This document shows, one piece after another, positions 23,805-33,849 of a DNA stretch of 64,000 nt. Within the stretch, counting starts at the first letter, position 1. Each line of letters starts with the position of its first letter. A model generated the notes under the pieces. It did no database searches. It saw nothing but the letters and a program-made list of their open reading frames with translations, and was not told the DNA's origin. Source of the DNA: Sciurus carolinensis (taxonomy: Eukaryota > Chordata > Mammalia > Rodentia > Sciuridae); NCBI RefSeq assembly GCF_902686445.1, contig NC_062214.1:90748738-90812737 (forward strand). Reading direction: 5' to 3'. A program made the position numbers and the translations under genes.

Positions 23805-24135
23805 ACCAGAAACCATTCACTGAGCACCAAGGATCTGCCAGGCTCTGTGCTAATGTTCTTATATTTCTACAGTTAAATTTTCTCAAGGGTCCTTCAGATA
23901 CACATGTATTATTTTCATTTCACAAATGGGGATACCAAAGCCCAGAAACCTAGAAATAAAATCACGTTTGTCAGTGTTTACCTTGTGCTGGGTGCTGTTC
24001 TGGGCACTTGCACAGATCAATGCATTTGATCTGCTTCACAGTCTGTGAGGGTCTTGTCAGCCCCATCTTAATGATGAGAAAACTCGCCCCAGGTCCTACT
24101 GCTGGCTAAATAATGAAACTGGGCTGGAGTGATCC
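23805..24135 (-). repeat. Two antisense MIR fragments
   Basis: 23805-23960: 'cactgagcaccaaggatctg', 'tttcatttcacaaatgggga'. 23965-24135: 'tttaccttgtgctgggtgct', 'cacttgcacagatcaatgca', 'ctggctaaataatgaaactg'. Two similar blocks in tandem order suggest two insertions. Confidence 0.6.
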
Positions 24136-24139
24136 TGGG

Positions 24140-25160
24140 GTCCCTCCCTCCCAGATCTGAGCCCTCTGCATCCTGGGATAGATGCTGGTTGACCTCTGCT
24201 CCTCTGTGATTGCAGTGTGGTCCACATGGGCAAGGATAAGTCTACCTGGAGGCAGCTAGAAGGGGAGGCTTGGTGGATGGGAAGAGGCCATTTTAGAGGC
24301 TGGACTCATTCCACAATGCAGTCTGGGTACACAGAGCCAAAATAAACCATGTTGGCTGTGACCCATACCTTTGCTGTGTTCTGACAAATAGGTTTGAAGG
24401 AAACTTGTCAGGTAGCGCTAAAGCCAGTAATGACATAGAGCTGAGTTAGAGGAACCCAGTAGGGGTGGCAGCCCTGAAGGCGCCTGGGAGCTGCTAATTG
24501 GGGGTGGTGATGACAGAGGAGATGGCCCAGTGCCCTACAAGCTGCTTGCACAGCAGAGGCTCTGGCTGCTGCTGGAGTCAGGGCTGGGCAGGGGAGAATC
24601 TGGAGGGAAATAGGCTTCTAAGATACTTGGACCATTTCCTTTCACCCCCACCCTGCCCTCCAGTCTTGTGAGCTTAGGGAGGCTGGATGTGGATCTAAAG
24701 TCAAATCCTTTTAAGGGTAGGGATGAGAGAAGGGGCCACCTGCTAGGCTGGGGGAAGAAGAGGGTGGGCGGTAGGTACTACTTTATTCCTGTGGGACATG
24801 ACTTCTACTTTGCAATCAATTGACTTGGCCATTTGGATGACTATGAATGAGTGTTTTGCCTTATGACCCCTTTAACACTGTGGCTCCACCTTTAGCCCTT
24901 AGTGAAATGGGCCTAGCCCTATCTTTATTACTCTGCTGCTCATTCTCTCTCTCCTGGGCCACTGAACTCCATAGTAATGGCAGTGCAGAACCACTTATAG
25001 TTCTTCCACTCCTGTATGCTGAGAACTTGGGGCAACATAACAGTGAGAGGCACATAGCCAATTCAGAATCTGAAAATAGAAGATTGAAAGCCACAGCCCT
25101 CCAAAAGATTATGATTTAGTAAACCTATAATAAGGCCTGAGCATCTATCTATATTTTAAC
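24140..25160. other. Unannotated intronic stretch
   Basis: GC-balanced, no repeat recognised. A short MER5A-end-like piece follows at 25165-25210 ('caatgattctgatgtactcc'). Confidence 0.3.
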
Positions 25161-25249
25161 AGGCTCCTCAATGATTCTGATGTACTCCCAAGTGTGAGAG
25201 CCACCAGTGCAAAGGAAGGAAGAAGGAAAGATTCAGTCCTGCATAGCTG

Positions 25250-25455
25250 TTTTTTTTTTTTTGTTTTTGTTTTTGTTTTCCTCTTTAGTACTGGGGATTG
25301 AACCCAGGGGCACTTTACCACTGAGCTACATCCTCAGTCCTTTTTATTTTGAAACAGTGTCTCACTAAGTTGCCCAGGCTGGCCTCAAACTTGTGGTTCT
25401 CCTGCCTCAGCTTCCTGAGTCACTGGGCTTAGAGGTATATGCCACTGTGCCCAGA
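25250..25455 (-). repeat. Composite 7SL-ID SINE, antisense, short variant
   Basis: T/GT-rich tail, 'tactggggattgaacccagg', 'accactgagctacatcctca', a single 'ctcactaagttgcccaggct' block, and a diverged 'gggcttagag' in place of 'gggattacag'. Confidence 0.92.
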
Positions 25456-25581
25456 TCATCTTTGTTGTCATTGACCACTAATACAACAAAAAAGAAATAA
25501 GATTGATTATGTCATGCTCTGAAGTGAGGAAGGGTGTCAGTTTTTCAGAGGAGACAAACATCATCAAGATAGTAATTTCTG

Positions 25582-25671
25582 GGGCTAGGGATATAGCTCA
25601 GTTGGCAGAGTGCTTGCCTTGCAAGCACAAGGCCCTGGGTTCAATCCCCAGCACCGCAAAAAAAAAAAAAA
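25582..25671 (+). mobile_element. ID SINE, sense, young copy
   Basis: Near-consensus body with A-box 'tagctcagttggcagagtgc' and B-box 'gggttcaatcc', ending 'agcaccgc' and an A-run. Target duplication AGTAATTTCTG at 25571-25581 and 25672-25682. Confidence 0.95.
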
Positions 25672-25931
25672 AGTAATTTCTGAACGAAAGTTATTGTGTG
25701 AGTCCTGTTCTTACAAAAGGGTGCTGCACAACATGATGGATAGTTTCGGGGTGGGGAAAACATTTTGCATCCCTAAAGGAGTCTATTGTCTATTGGGCTG
25801 GTTGCTCCCAGAACTGTTGCCCACCCTCAGCGCCACGCTGCAGCAGGATCTGCTCACCCTGGATGTCGTACCTTCCTTCAGCTGATCAGTAGGAGGGACA
25901 GTACCAGGAGCAAGAGTGCGATGACTTTGAC

Positions 25932-26088
25932 AGCAGGCTGAGGCAGGAGGATCGCAAGTTTGGAGATCAGCCTTGGCAACTTACCAAAACCTTGTCTCAA
26001 AATAAAAAACAAAAAGGGCTTGGGATGTAGCTCTCTGCTAAAGTGCCCTTAGGTTCAATTCCCAGTACCAAAAAAAAAAAAAAAAAAA
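25932..26088 (+). repeat. Composite 7SL-ID SINE, sense, 5'-truncated
   Basis: Starts within the left part at 'gcaggctgaggcaggaggat', then 'caaaaccttgtctcaaaata', ID part 'gggatgtagctctctgctaa' and an A19 tail. Confidence 0.9.
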
Positions 26089-26097
26089 CGTAACTGA

Positions 26098-26375
26098 AGC
26101 TGGATATAATAACTCATGCCTGTAACCCCAGTTACTTGGGAGGAAGGCTGAGGTAGGAGGATTGCCAAGTGTGAAGCCAACTTCAGAAATTTAGTGAGAC
26201 TCTGTCTCAAAATAAAAATTAAAAAGGTCTGTGGGGGCTAGGGAGATAGCTCAGTTGGTAGAGTGCCCTGGTTTCGATCCCCAGCACCCCCCCCCAAAAA
26301 AAAAAAAAAAAAAGGTCTGTGGGTGTAGCTCAGTGGTAGAGCACCCCTGGGTTCAATCCCCAGTACTGCAAATGA
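26098..26375 (+). repeat. Composite 7SL-ID SINE, sense, with an ID inserted in its right half
   Basis: Left part 'aactcatgcctgtaacccca' to 'actctgtctcaaaataaaaa'; right part resumes after the insertion with 'tgtagctcagtggtagagca' and 'gggttcaatccccagtactg'. Confidence 0.92.
26236..26308 (+). mobile_element. Nested ID SINE with internal deletion
   Basis: Inserted at 'aaaaaggtctgtggg', duplicated at 26221-26235 and 26309-26323 (15 bp, perfect). The body lacks the middle 'cttgccttgcaagcacaagg' segment and has a long C9/A18 end. Confidence 0.93.
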
Positions 26376-26559
26376 AAAATCTTACCAGGGCATAGTCACT
26401 CCTGTCAGTGCCCCTTGGGCACAGCAGTTGGATGATTGACAGGCCAGAGAAAAGAGAGTTCTGTAAAGGGGAAAACACCTGGTTAACACCATCTGGTGCT
26501 GAGAAAGACCTAAAGCTCCTTTACAAACAATAAGCCTATAAGGACTCAGCCATAAGAAA

Positions 26560-27410
26560 ATCAGTTAGGAAAAATAGTTTGCAACATACATGCAAAGGGT
26601 TAATATCGCAAATATGTGAAGAGATTTTACAAATAATCAGAAACAAGCAAATGTTCCAGTAGAAAAATCAGGGAAGTGCATGTAAGTAGACATTTGGAAT
26701 TACCAATAAATATAGGAAAAGATGTTCTTTTCCTATTCTTACTAGTAATCAACTACAAGTTAATTCAAGTTTTAAAAAAGTGAACTATAATCTTTCAAGT
26801 ATCAAAAAAGTTGAAAAAATTGAGTGTTTGGTGAGATGTGTGGGGGCTAGAGGTGCTGAGGATATTTATGGCTGATGGGAGTGTTAATGAGACAATCTTT
26901 CTGAAGGATAATTTGTTAAGCATTAAAAAACCTTAAAAATGTGTACTCTATGAATAAAATGTGCTCTGTGTACATAAAAAATGCACCTTTTAAACAATGA
27001 TTCTGCTTCTTGGACTTTATCTTAATCAGAGATGTATTCAGAGATCTATACATAAAAGTATTTATAACATAAAAGTATTTCTACATCAAGGCATTTTAAT
27101 AATATTAAAATTGGAAACACCAAAAAATGTCCAAAATTACTAGTTTACTTTAAAACCATGTTTTTTTTTTGTATAGTGAGAAAGATGTGCAGCCAGTTAA
27201 AATTAGGTATTAAAATAATTTTTAATTGTGTGGAGAAATATTCATGATCTATTATTAGTGGATAATAAAAAAGCAGACTTAAAAATAGTGTATATGGTAT
27301 CATCCCATTTACATTTTAAAAATGGACAAAGAAAAAGAAAACCAGAGAATACACTGAAAAAAATCCAAATGAGCAGATACCCAAATGGTAATGAAAATGG
27401 GATTAAGTTT
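26560..27410 (+). mobile_element. Old L1/HAL1-type 3' region, sense
   Basis: Sense-strand landmarks of ancient L1/HAL1 ends: 'tactagtaatcaactacaag', 'tgatgggagtgttaatgaga', 'aaaattggaaacaccaaaaa', 'atgtccaaaattac', 'cagccagttaaaattaggta' and 'agtgtatatggtatcatccc'. Heavily diverged, no coding capacity. Confidence 0.7.
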
Positions 27411-27594
27411 TAACTTCCTTTTTCTGCTCCTCTACACCACCCCCCATATGGGGTATTGAACCTGGATGCGCTAGGGTGTACGGAACACATTCCAAAGACA
27501 TACAAGTCAATCTCTGGGTTTTCCAATGCACAGGGGCCAGACATGGGTTCCGGCTACAATGATTTATCACTGAACTGCATTCCCAGCCCTTTTT

Positions 27595-29625
27595 TTTTTT
27601 TTTTTTGTATACAAATGGGATACACGTTGTTTCTCTATTTGTACATGGAGTCAAGGCATACCATTTGTGTAATCATACGTTTACATAGGGCAATGATGTT
27701 TGATTCATTATTTTTTTTCCTTCCCCCCCACCCCTCCCACCCTTCTTTTCCCTCTATACAGTCCTTCTTTCCTTCATTCTTACCACACTCCTTATCCCTA
27801 ACCCTAAACCTAACCCTAAACCTAATGCTAACCCCTCCCACCCCCCATTATATGTCCTCATTCGCTTATCAGCGAGATCATTCGTCCTTTAGTTTTTTGA
27901 GATTGGCTTATCTCACTTAGCATGATATTCTCCAATTTCATCCATTTGCCTGCAAATGCCATAATTTTATCATTCTTCATTGCGGAGTAATATTCCATTG
28001 TATATATATGCCACAGTTTCTTTATCCATTCATCAACTGAAGGGCATCTAGGTTGGTTCCACACTCTGGCTATGGTGAATTGAGCAGCAATGAACATTGA
28101 TGTGGCTGTATCTCTGTAGTATGCTGATTTTAAGTCCTTTGGGTATAGGCCAAGGAGTGGGATAGCTGGGTCAAATGGTGTTTCCATTCCAAGCTTTCTG
28201 AGGAATCTCCATACTGCTTTCCAGAGTGGCTGCACTAATTTGCAACCCCACCAGCAATGTATGAGTGTTCCTTTTTCACCACATACTCACCAACACCTAT
28301 TGTTGCTTGTGTTCTTGATAATCACCATTCTAATTGGGGTGAGATGAAATCTTAGGGTAGTTTTGATTTGCATTTCCCTTATTACTAGGGATGTTGAAAA
28401 TTTTTTCATATATCTGTTGATTGCTTGTACATCTTCTTCTGTGAAGTGTCTGTTCATTTCCTTAACCCATTTGTTGATTGGATTATTTGTATTCTTGGTG
28501 TAGAGTTTTTTAGAATCTTTATAGATTCTGGAAATTAGCGCTCTATCTGAAGTATGGTTGGCAAAGATATTCTCCCACTCTGTAGGCTCTCTCTTCACAT
28601 TGCTGATAGTTTCCTTTGCTGAGAGAAAGTTTTTTGGTTTGAATCTAACCCAGTTGTTGATTTTTGCTTTTATTTCTTGTGCTATGGGAGTCCTGTTAAG
28701 GAAGTCTGATCCTAAGCCGACAAGTTGAAGATTTGGACCTACTTTTTCTTCTATAAGATGCAGGGTCTCTGGTCTGATTCTGAGGTCCTTGATCCACTTT
28801 GAGTTGAGTTTTGTGTAGGGTGAGAGATAGGGGTTTAATTTCATTCTGTTGCATATGGTTTTCCAGTTCTCCCAGCACCATTTGTTGAAGAGGCTATCTT
28901 TTCTCCATTGCATATTTTTGGACCCTTTGTCTAGTATAAGAAAATTGTATTTATTTGGGTTTGTGTCCATGTCCTCTATTCTGTACCATTGATCTACCTG
29001 TCTATTTTGGTACCAATACCATGCCGTTTTTTTTTAGTATTGCTTTGTAGTAGAGTTGAAGATCTGGTATTGCAATACCCCCTGCTTTGTTCTTGCTACT
29101 TAGGATTGCTTTAGTTATTCTAGGTTTTTTATTCTTCCAGATGAATTTCATAATTGCTTGCTCTATTTCTGCAAGGTACATCATTGGGATTTTAATTGGA
29201 ATTGCATTGAATCTGTATAGCACTTTAGGTAGTATGGCCATTTTGACAATATTAATTCTGCCTATCCAGGAACATGGGAGATCTTTCCATCTTCTAAGGT
29301 TTTCTTTAATTTCTTTCTTTAGTGTTCTGTAGTTCTCATTGTAGAGGTCTTTCACCTCTTTTGTGAGATTGATTCCCAAGTATTTTATTTTTTTCGAAGC
29401 TATCGTGAATGGGGTAGTTTTCCTAATTTCTCTTTCTGAAGATTCATCACTTATGTATAAAAATGCATTGGATTTATGAGCATTGATCTTATATCCTGCT
29501 ACTTTACTGAATTCACTTATGAGATCTAAAAGTTTTCTGGTGGAATTTCCAGGTTCCTCTAAATATATAATCATGTCGTCAGCGAACAGGGATAGTTTGA
29601 GTTCATCTTTTCCAATTCGTATCCC
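27595..29625 (-). mobile_element. 5'-truncated L1 retrotransposon, antisense to DAPK2
   Basis: About 2.0 kb, reading on the minus strand: ORF2 C-terminal region, 3' UTR with a G-rich, telomere-like tract, and an A-tail (T-run on the + strand, 27591-27606). A perfect 15-bp target duplication TTCCCAGCCCTTTTT lies at 27580-27594 and 29626-29640. The site reads TTTTT/AT, matching the T-rich cleavage preference of L1 endonuclease. Confidence 0.96.
27796..27831 (-). repeat. Telomere-like repeat in the L1 3' UTR
   Basis: Two adjacent CCCTAA units (27796-27807), another at 27814-27819, with CCTAA units between and after; on the L1 sense strand this is TTAGGG-like. Inside the 3' UTR, where L1s commonly carry a G-rich tract. 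Confidence 0.85.
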
Positions 29626-29661
29626 TTCCCAGCCCTTTTTATTTTTTATCTTGAGATACAT
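27858..29661 (-). pseudogene. L1 ORF2 fragment: reverse-transcriptase core and C-terminus, broken
   Basis: Minus-strand translation covers the second half of the L1 ORF2 product, the endonuclease/reverse transcriptase of the element. The upstream frame (29661-29002) shows the RT catalytic FADD motif in [14 protein letters not shown], followed by [14 protein letters not shown] and the thumb-like [18 protein letters not shown] frame change occurs between about 29002 and 28970, then a second frame runs to an in-frame stop at 28287-28289 and continues to the natural end near 27858 (MEYYSAMKNDKIMAF is typical of the ORF2 C-terminus). With no 5' half and two disruptions it cannot make an active protein. 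The first residues of the open frame (before 29625) come from the flanking SINE. Confidence 0.95.
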
Positions 29662-29723
29662 TCTTGCTAAGTTGTTGAGGGTCTTGTTAAATTGCTGAGG
29701 CTGCCCTCTAACTTGTGATTCTC

Positions 29724-29938
29724 ACTGGGCACAGGGTGCATGCCTGTAATCCCAGCAACTTGGGAGGCTGAGGCAAGAGGATCTCAAGTTCAAAGTCAGC
29801 CTCAGCATCTTAGAGATGCCCTAAGCAACTTAGTGAGACTGTCTCTAAATAAAATGTAAAAAGGACTGGGAATGTGACTCAGTGATTAAGTGCCCCTGAG
29901 TTTAATCCCTGGTACCAAAAAAACAAAACAAAACATAA
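29724..29938 (+). mobile_element. Composite 7SL-ID SINE, sense, inserted in an antisense one
   Basis: 'tgcctgtaatcccagcaact', duplicated 'catcttagagatgccctaag / caacttagtgagac' block, ID part 'gggaatgtgactcagtgatt', A-rich tail. Target duplication TGTGATTCTC (29714-29723) and TGTGATTTTC (29939-29948). Confidence 0.93.
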
Positions 29939-30644
29939 TGTGATTTTCTTGCCTCCACCTCTCAAATTAATGGGATTATAGGTGTGTCCCACCATGCCTG
30001 GCTCTTTGTTTTGCTTACAAAAATAATGGACATATTTCTTTTCTAATAAAAAAAATGCCAAGAATTTTTTTCTTTTTTAATTGAGGCTGCCAATGAAGTA
30101 TTCCCGGTGCACTGGGGGGTGCAGGGGAGGCTGAGGGTGATGGGGTCCTTCACCACACTTCCTTCCTCTTCAGTTTAGATCATCATTTCTACAGACACTG
30201 GCTGCATACTTCTTTTGTACCCAGTGCTGAGCTGGGCCTATGAGAGTAATAGAGTTGTCAGGTCTTATCTCCAGGCTGGCTGATAATTGAGGGCTAAGTC
30301 CAGGTTATTTGCTATAGAAATACTTATGTATTGTTTGGAGTGGCCAACATTTGCTGACAAGAAGATGCTACCTGGGCATTTCTCTGAGAGTTCCTGAGAT
30401 CTGCTCTCCTTGCCTAAAGCCTTGGTCTCCCTGTCTCTAGAAATTTAGTTGGCTAACATGTGATAAATCACCCATGGCTAGACCTTGTGCAGTGGCTGAC
30501 CCTGTGCAGTGGGAAGCCCAGAGATCACCTTGTGTGTCTTTTTAATGTGTTTCACCCTGATAGACACATGTGACATAATGACCTGCATCAGAGAATGCTA
30601 ACAGGTAAGCTGGGATGGGGCCTGACACCTGAAAGAGAGATATT

Positions 30645-30768
30645 TTGACTAAATATGGTAATACATGCCTGTAGTCCCAACTACTTAGAAGATCACTTGA
30701 ATGCAAGACTTTGGGACCAACCTGGACAATATAGGAAGACCCTGTCTCAAAAGAAAAACAAGAAACAG
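30645..30768 (+). repeat. Free 7SL-derived monomer (FAM/B1-like)
   Basis: 'catgcctgtagtcccaacta', 'gatcacttgaatgcaagact', 'gaccaacctggacaatatag' and 'gaagaccctgtctcaaaag': closer to a fossil 7SL monomer than to the local composite family. Flanks share 'agagatattttga / agagatatcttga'. Confidence 0.7.
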
Positions 30769-31075
30769 AAGAGATATCTTGAGTAATCCTTCATTTCTGA
30801 TAAGGAAACTGAAACCCCAAGGGGGCTAGGAAGTTAGTGGTAGAACCAGGACTCCTGGCTCTGCCCCAGACATTTGATCTTCCCCATTCACACCCCTGTG
30901 TGTTTGGGAGAGGTGATTGTGAGCATTGTCAAGTAATGACAAGGAAGCAAACTTTGAATGAAAAATTCACAGAAATTCTGAGAAACAGGTAGCATCCATC
31001 CTAGATGGCTAAGAGTGGAGTACATCAATGAAGAAGTTGCAACAAGAATCTCTCAGTCATTAAGATTCAGGTATA

Positions 31076-31220
31076 GGGGCTGGGGTTGTAGCTCAGAGGT
31101 AGAGTGCTTGCCTAGCATGTGTGAGGCACTGAGTTTGATCCCCAGCACCACATAAAAAAATAAAAATAAAAATAAAATAAATGTATTGTGTCCATTTGTA
31201 ACTAAAAATATTTTTTAAAA
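31076..31220 (+). mobile_element. ID SINE with unique 3' tail, sense
   Basis: 'gggctggggttgtagctcag', 'gtagagtgcttgcctagcat', then A/AAAAT linker and 'tattgtgtccatttgtaact'. Flanked by 'aagattcaggtata' (31062-31075) and 'aagatccaggtata' (31221-31234). Confidence 0.93.
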
Positions 31221-31234
31221 AAGATCCAGGTATA

Positions 31235-31358
31235 CTCCGGTAGGGTATAGATCCGTGGTAGAAAGCTTTCCTAGATGCCTGAGGCTCTGGGTTTGATCAC
31301 CAGTACCACCAAAAAAAAAAAAAAAAAAAAAAGTAAGAAAGAATAAATGAAAAGAAAA
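31235..31358 (+). mobile_element. Second ID SINE at the same target site
   Basis: Diverged ID body ('gtagggtatagatccgtggt', 'gctctgggtttgatcacc') and an A-rich tail starting 31310. A third copy of the target, 'aagattcaggtgtatag', follows at about 31359-31375. Confidence 0.85.
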
Positions 31359-31525
31359 AAGATTCAGGTGTATAGAAGAAAATGGAAAAGGAACAGTTGG
31401 TTATGATTAGTACTCTCATTAGTACACCCAGACACACATATTCCTCTGTAGAGCCACCTATTCTGTGTAGAAAGGCCTTTCTACCTCCAGTAGTTTCTCA
31501 ACTTGCCACCGTTAAAACCCCTTTT

Positions 31526-31708
31526 TGCTGGGCATGGTGGTCCACACCTATAACGCCAGCTTCTAGGGAGGCTGACACAAAAGGATCTCAAGTTCGAGGC
31601 CAGCCTGGGCAACTTAATGAGAGCTTGTGTCAAAATAAAAAATAAAAAGGATTAGGGATGTAGCTTAGTGGTACAACAACCCTGGGTTCAATTTTCAGTA
31701 AATCTCAC
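31526..31708 (+). repeat. Composite 7SL-ID SINE, sense, short variant
   Basis: 'ctgggcatggtggtccacac', 'ctcaagttcgaggccagcct', single 'gggcaacttaatgagagctt' block, then ID part 'gggatgtagcttagtggtac' and 'cctgggttcaat'. Confidence 0.9.
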
Positions 31709-32493
31709 CCTGCACACTTTGCCACAAAAGCCCCTTTTCGGTGGAAGATGCCATTAAAATGTAAACATGTTAGTTTGGAGGGAGGTTAGGTTAATCTTTG
31801 GAATTCTTTGTCATTTTATGTGAATTATAAAAAGGATCATAGGGAGATGTGGGTGAGGGAGAAGCAAAAAGTTCACAGGCCGGGTGCAGGAGAACTCTGC
31901 ACTAAAGGGAAGGTACAGCAGGTGGGAAAGTAGATATTCTAGAAGATGAACCGTTTGCTTCACTATTTTATGAGGGATGGCCCCAAACTCCCCCACCCCC
32001 GACACACATAATAATAGGAAAGCAATCCTGGATTTTTCCATCTTTCTCTGCAGTCCTTTTCTTGCTCTTCAGCCTAGGTTCATGCTTAAGGTCCTATCTT
32101 TCATGGTCTAGTCTCCTGAGTTTCACCCAGGCTGTGAGGCTGGCTGTTTCCAGGAGTGAGCAAGCTGACCTGTTCTGCTGAAATTCTTTCATTAATCAAA
32201 CATACATCTGATTGTAGGAACTTGGATGGTAGAAAGTGCCCAATACAACTTAGCACAATTGGTCACCTGACTGCTGGTTCTCCTTTTCCTTCCACCCCCA
32301 CAAGAAAGAGGAAAGAGCAAGTTCACCTTCCCAGTGTATTTCTTAGAGAAAGTGGCCACTTAATAGGGAAGAAATGAGGTAGAAAGATGATGACCTGGAT
32401 CCTCCACAGATTGAAGCTCTCATGGATCTCTCTCTCTCTCTAGCCATTGCAGATATTCCTTTCATTTAAGTCAGTGATAAATAAATGAAGAAA

Positions 32494-32583
32494 ATGAACT
32501 GGAGAGGTGACTCAGTGGTAGAGTGTTTGCCTGTCAAGCACAAGGAACTGGGTTTGATCCCCAGGACCACGAAATAAACAAAT
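32494..32583 (+). repeat. ID SINE, sense
   Basis: 'aggtgactcagtggtagagt', 'gcctgtcaagcacaaggaac', 'gggtttgatccccagg', then an AAAT/AAAC-rich tail. A short GGAT/GGGT-rich tract follows at 32625-32668. Confidence 0.88.
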
Positions 32584-32589
32584 GAATAA

Positions 32590-32952
32590 ATAAAGGAAGA
32601 ATAGAGGAATACATTCATAAATAGATGGATGGGTAAATGGAAGTTAGGTGGATGGGTGGGTGGGCAGCCCCACTCTGCCACAATAACCTATATCATGTGA
32701 GTATCTAGACTCTAAGGGAAATATCAGTGGACACTAATTTGGATTTTCAGTGAAAACCTTTCTATATGTGGCCAAATGTAACTAAAGTGGAGCCTAATTT
32801 ATTTTAGATCTCGGACTTGTGGGCCTATGTTCATTGGACAACAGTATCAAAATGTGCTTACACTTAAAAATAGATTCCAGGAAGTAATCATCCCTCAGCC
32901 CAACTTGGCTCTGCTCAACAATTCCTTCCTTTTTGTGCTTTAGGACTTTTTT

Positions 32953-32987
<35 letters not shown>

Positions 32988-33430
32988 AGAGGAAGGAAGT
33001 TAGTCTGCAGGACTAGAGAATTAAATGAGCTAACCTATGAAAGCAGCTGTCACAGGCCAGCACAGAGCAGCCACCTGTGACTTTGTGGATGGGGCCATTT
33101 GTAGGTTGGTCTTCAATTCCTTGGACACTTCTGGTTCCTGACCCTTATTCTATACACATTTCTTACTCTTGACCCTGAGTTTATCTTGGTTAGAGTGGCT
33201 TCTTGAAAGACTAAATAATAATTTTTTTGCAAATCACCAGTGTGTTCTGTTTCTATTTTTGTGTTTCTTTACAGCTTGAAACATCTTTGGGATCATGTAA
33301 GAGCATGCTTCCATGCTATTGAACAGTACTTTTCAGACTGAGTTTCTTGGAGCTTTGGGGGTTCCATAAAGCTCCTGTAACCATAGGGGTAGGGGTGGTA
33401 AATGAGTGGTTTGCCTCTCCCCAAAAAGCA
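32590..33430. other. Unannotated stretch with an orphan A29 run
   Basis: A pure A-run at 32957-32985 is not preceded by any recognisable SINE or L1 on the same strand. Nothing else identified. Confidence 0.4.
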
Positions 33431-33433
33431 CCC

Positions 33434-33620
33434 AGATTTTTTGTGTGTATGGTGGCACTGGGGATTGAACCTAAGGGCACTTTACCATGGAGTCACATCC
33501 CCAATCCTTTTTATGTTTTATTTTGAGGCATGGTCTTACTATATTTCTGAGACTGGCTTTGAACTTGAGATCCTCCTGCCTCTGCCTCCCAAGTAGCTGG
33601 GATTACAGGCATGCTGGGAT
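33434..33620 (-). repeat. Composite 7SL-ID SINE, antisense, short variant
   Basis: 'actggggattgaacctaagg', 'ggagtcacatccccaatcc', 'tttgaggcatggtcttacta', 'gtagctgggattacaggcat'; the last box is partly repeated ('gctgggattacaag'). Confidence 0.9.
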
Positions 33621-33731
33621 TACAAGAATAGTTTTTTATGTTTTACATATTGGACTTCTGTTAAAGGCTTACTTTAGAGAGGGTTCTACATCTCAAATAA
33701 TTGCAAAAGCCATTGTCAAGAGTCATGGAAG

Positions 33732-33803
33732 GGGCTGGGGAGATAGCTCAGTCGGTAGAGTGCTTTCCTTATAAGCACAAGGCCCTGGGTTCGATCCCCA
33801 GCA

Positions 33804-33835
<32 letters not shown>
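33732..33835 (+). mobile_element. ID SINE, sense, very young copy
   Basis: Near-consensus body ('gggctggggagatagctcag', 'gggttcgatccccagcac') and an uninterrupted A-tail of about 30. Perfect 14-bp duplication AAGAGTCATGGAAG at 33718-33731 and 33836-33849. Confidence 0.97.
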
Positions 33836-33840
<5 letters not shown>

Positions 33841-33849
33841 TCATGGAAG

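Larger units (their letters stand above)
27440..30003 (-). repeat. Composite 7SL-ID SINE, antisense, split by an L1 and by another SINE
   Basis: ID part at 27448-27590 (itself carrying an approximately 90-base foreign stretch), 7SL part at 29641-29723 with the duplicated 'cttgctaagttgttgagg / gtcttgttaaattgctgagg' block, and the final part at 29949-30003 ('aatgggattataggtgtgtc'). The pieces are collinear across the two insertions. Confidence 0.9.

Noticed and set aside
23279..23953. 224-codon open frame on the + strand
   Set aside because: No domain, signal peptide or motif; the last third is translated MIR sequence; it lies in an intron, and no splice or promoter context supports it.
24847..25119. 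90-codon frame with a hydrophobic start (LALSLLLCCSFSLSWA), like a signal peptide
   Set aside because: No acceptor/donor or promoter context, no downstream domain, and it ends in low-information sequence. Hydrophobic stretches of this size arise by chance in T-rich frames.
27796..27831. CCCTAA run as evidence of an ancestral chromosome-end fusion
   Set aside because: It lies within an L1 3' UTR bounded by target duplications, so retrotransposition explains it better than fusion.
29002..29661. Active L1 reverse transcriptase
   Set aside because: 5' half is missing, there is a frame change and an in-frame stop, so it is a dead fragment.
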